DNA of 5,892 bases from GCA-003244245 sp050699815 (GTDB lineage: Bacteria; Actinomycetota; Actinomycetes; Mycobacteriales; Pseudonocardiaceae): contig JBOHFT010000238.1 in the NCBI GenBank assembly GCA_050699815.1, positions 1 through 5,892 on the forward strand, in the 5' to 3' direction. Below the pieces are notes generated by a model. The model saw only the letters and a program-made list of their open reading frames with translations. It had not been told where the DNA came from and did no database searches. The first letter of the stretch is position 1. Every line of letters begins with the position of its first letter. Shown here one piece after another: positions 5,891-5,892 of this stretch. The translations under genes and the position numbers were made by a program.

Positions 5891-5892
5891 TA

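Overview
The window looks like chromosomal DNA from a high-GC actinobacterium. A Pseudonocardiales-type genome is my inference, from strong third-position GC bias, an FtsY with an N-terminal membrane anchor and a long Pro/Ala linker, and the gene order. Five protein genes lie on the minus strand. In transcription order they are a metzincin-type membrane metalloprotease (5335 to 4448), ftsY (4310 to 2856), amtB (2691 to 1327), glnK (1320 to 982) and glnD (939 running off the left edge). The order ftsY-amt-glnB-glnD matches, from memory, the Mycobacterium tuberculosis block Rv2921c-Rv2918c.

amtB, glnK and glnD form a tight ammonium-sensing operon. AmtB is the ammonium channel. GlnK is the trimeric PII protein that can block it and that reports nitrogen and energy status. 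GlnD is the nucleotidyltransferase expected to modify the GlnK T-loop tyrosine. The amtB stop touches the first possible glnK start, and glnD begins 42 nt after glnK. The 164-nt gap upstream of amtB holds a candidate promoter with a perfect inverted repeat across its -35/spacer region. ftsY encodes the signal-recognition-particle receptor. Its linker is encoded by minisatellite-like 18-bp and 15-bp repeats.

The right-hand end (about 5340 to 5892) differs from the rest. On the minus strand, pieces of what reads like the C-terminal tail of an actinobacterial DUF222/HNH-endonuclease-type protein appear in three successive frames, so I call it a decayed remnant. Next to it, partly antisense, a plus-strand reading frame with a C2H2-like Cys/His arrangement runs to the window edge. 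These two calls are the least certain. No RNA genes, CRISPR arrays or insertion sequences were seen.
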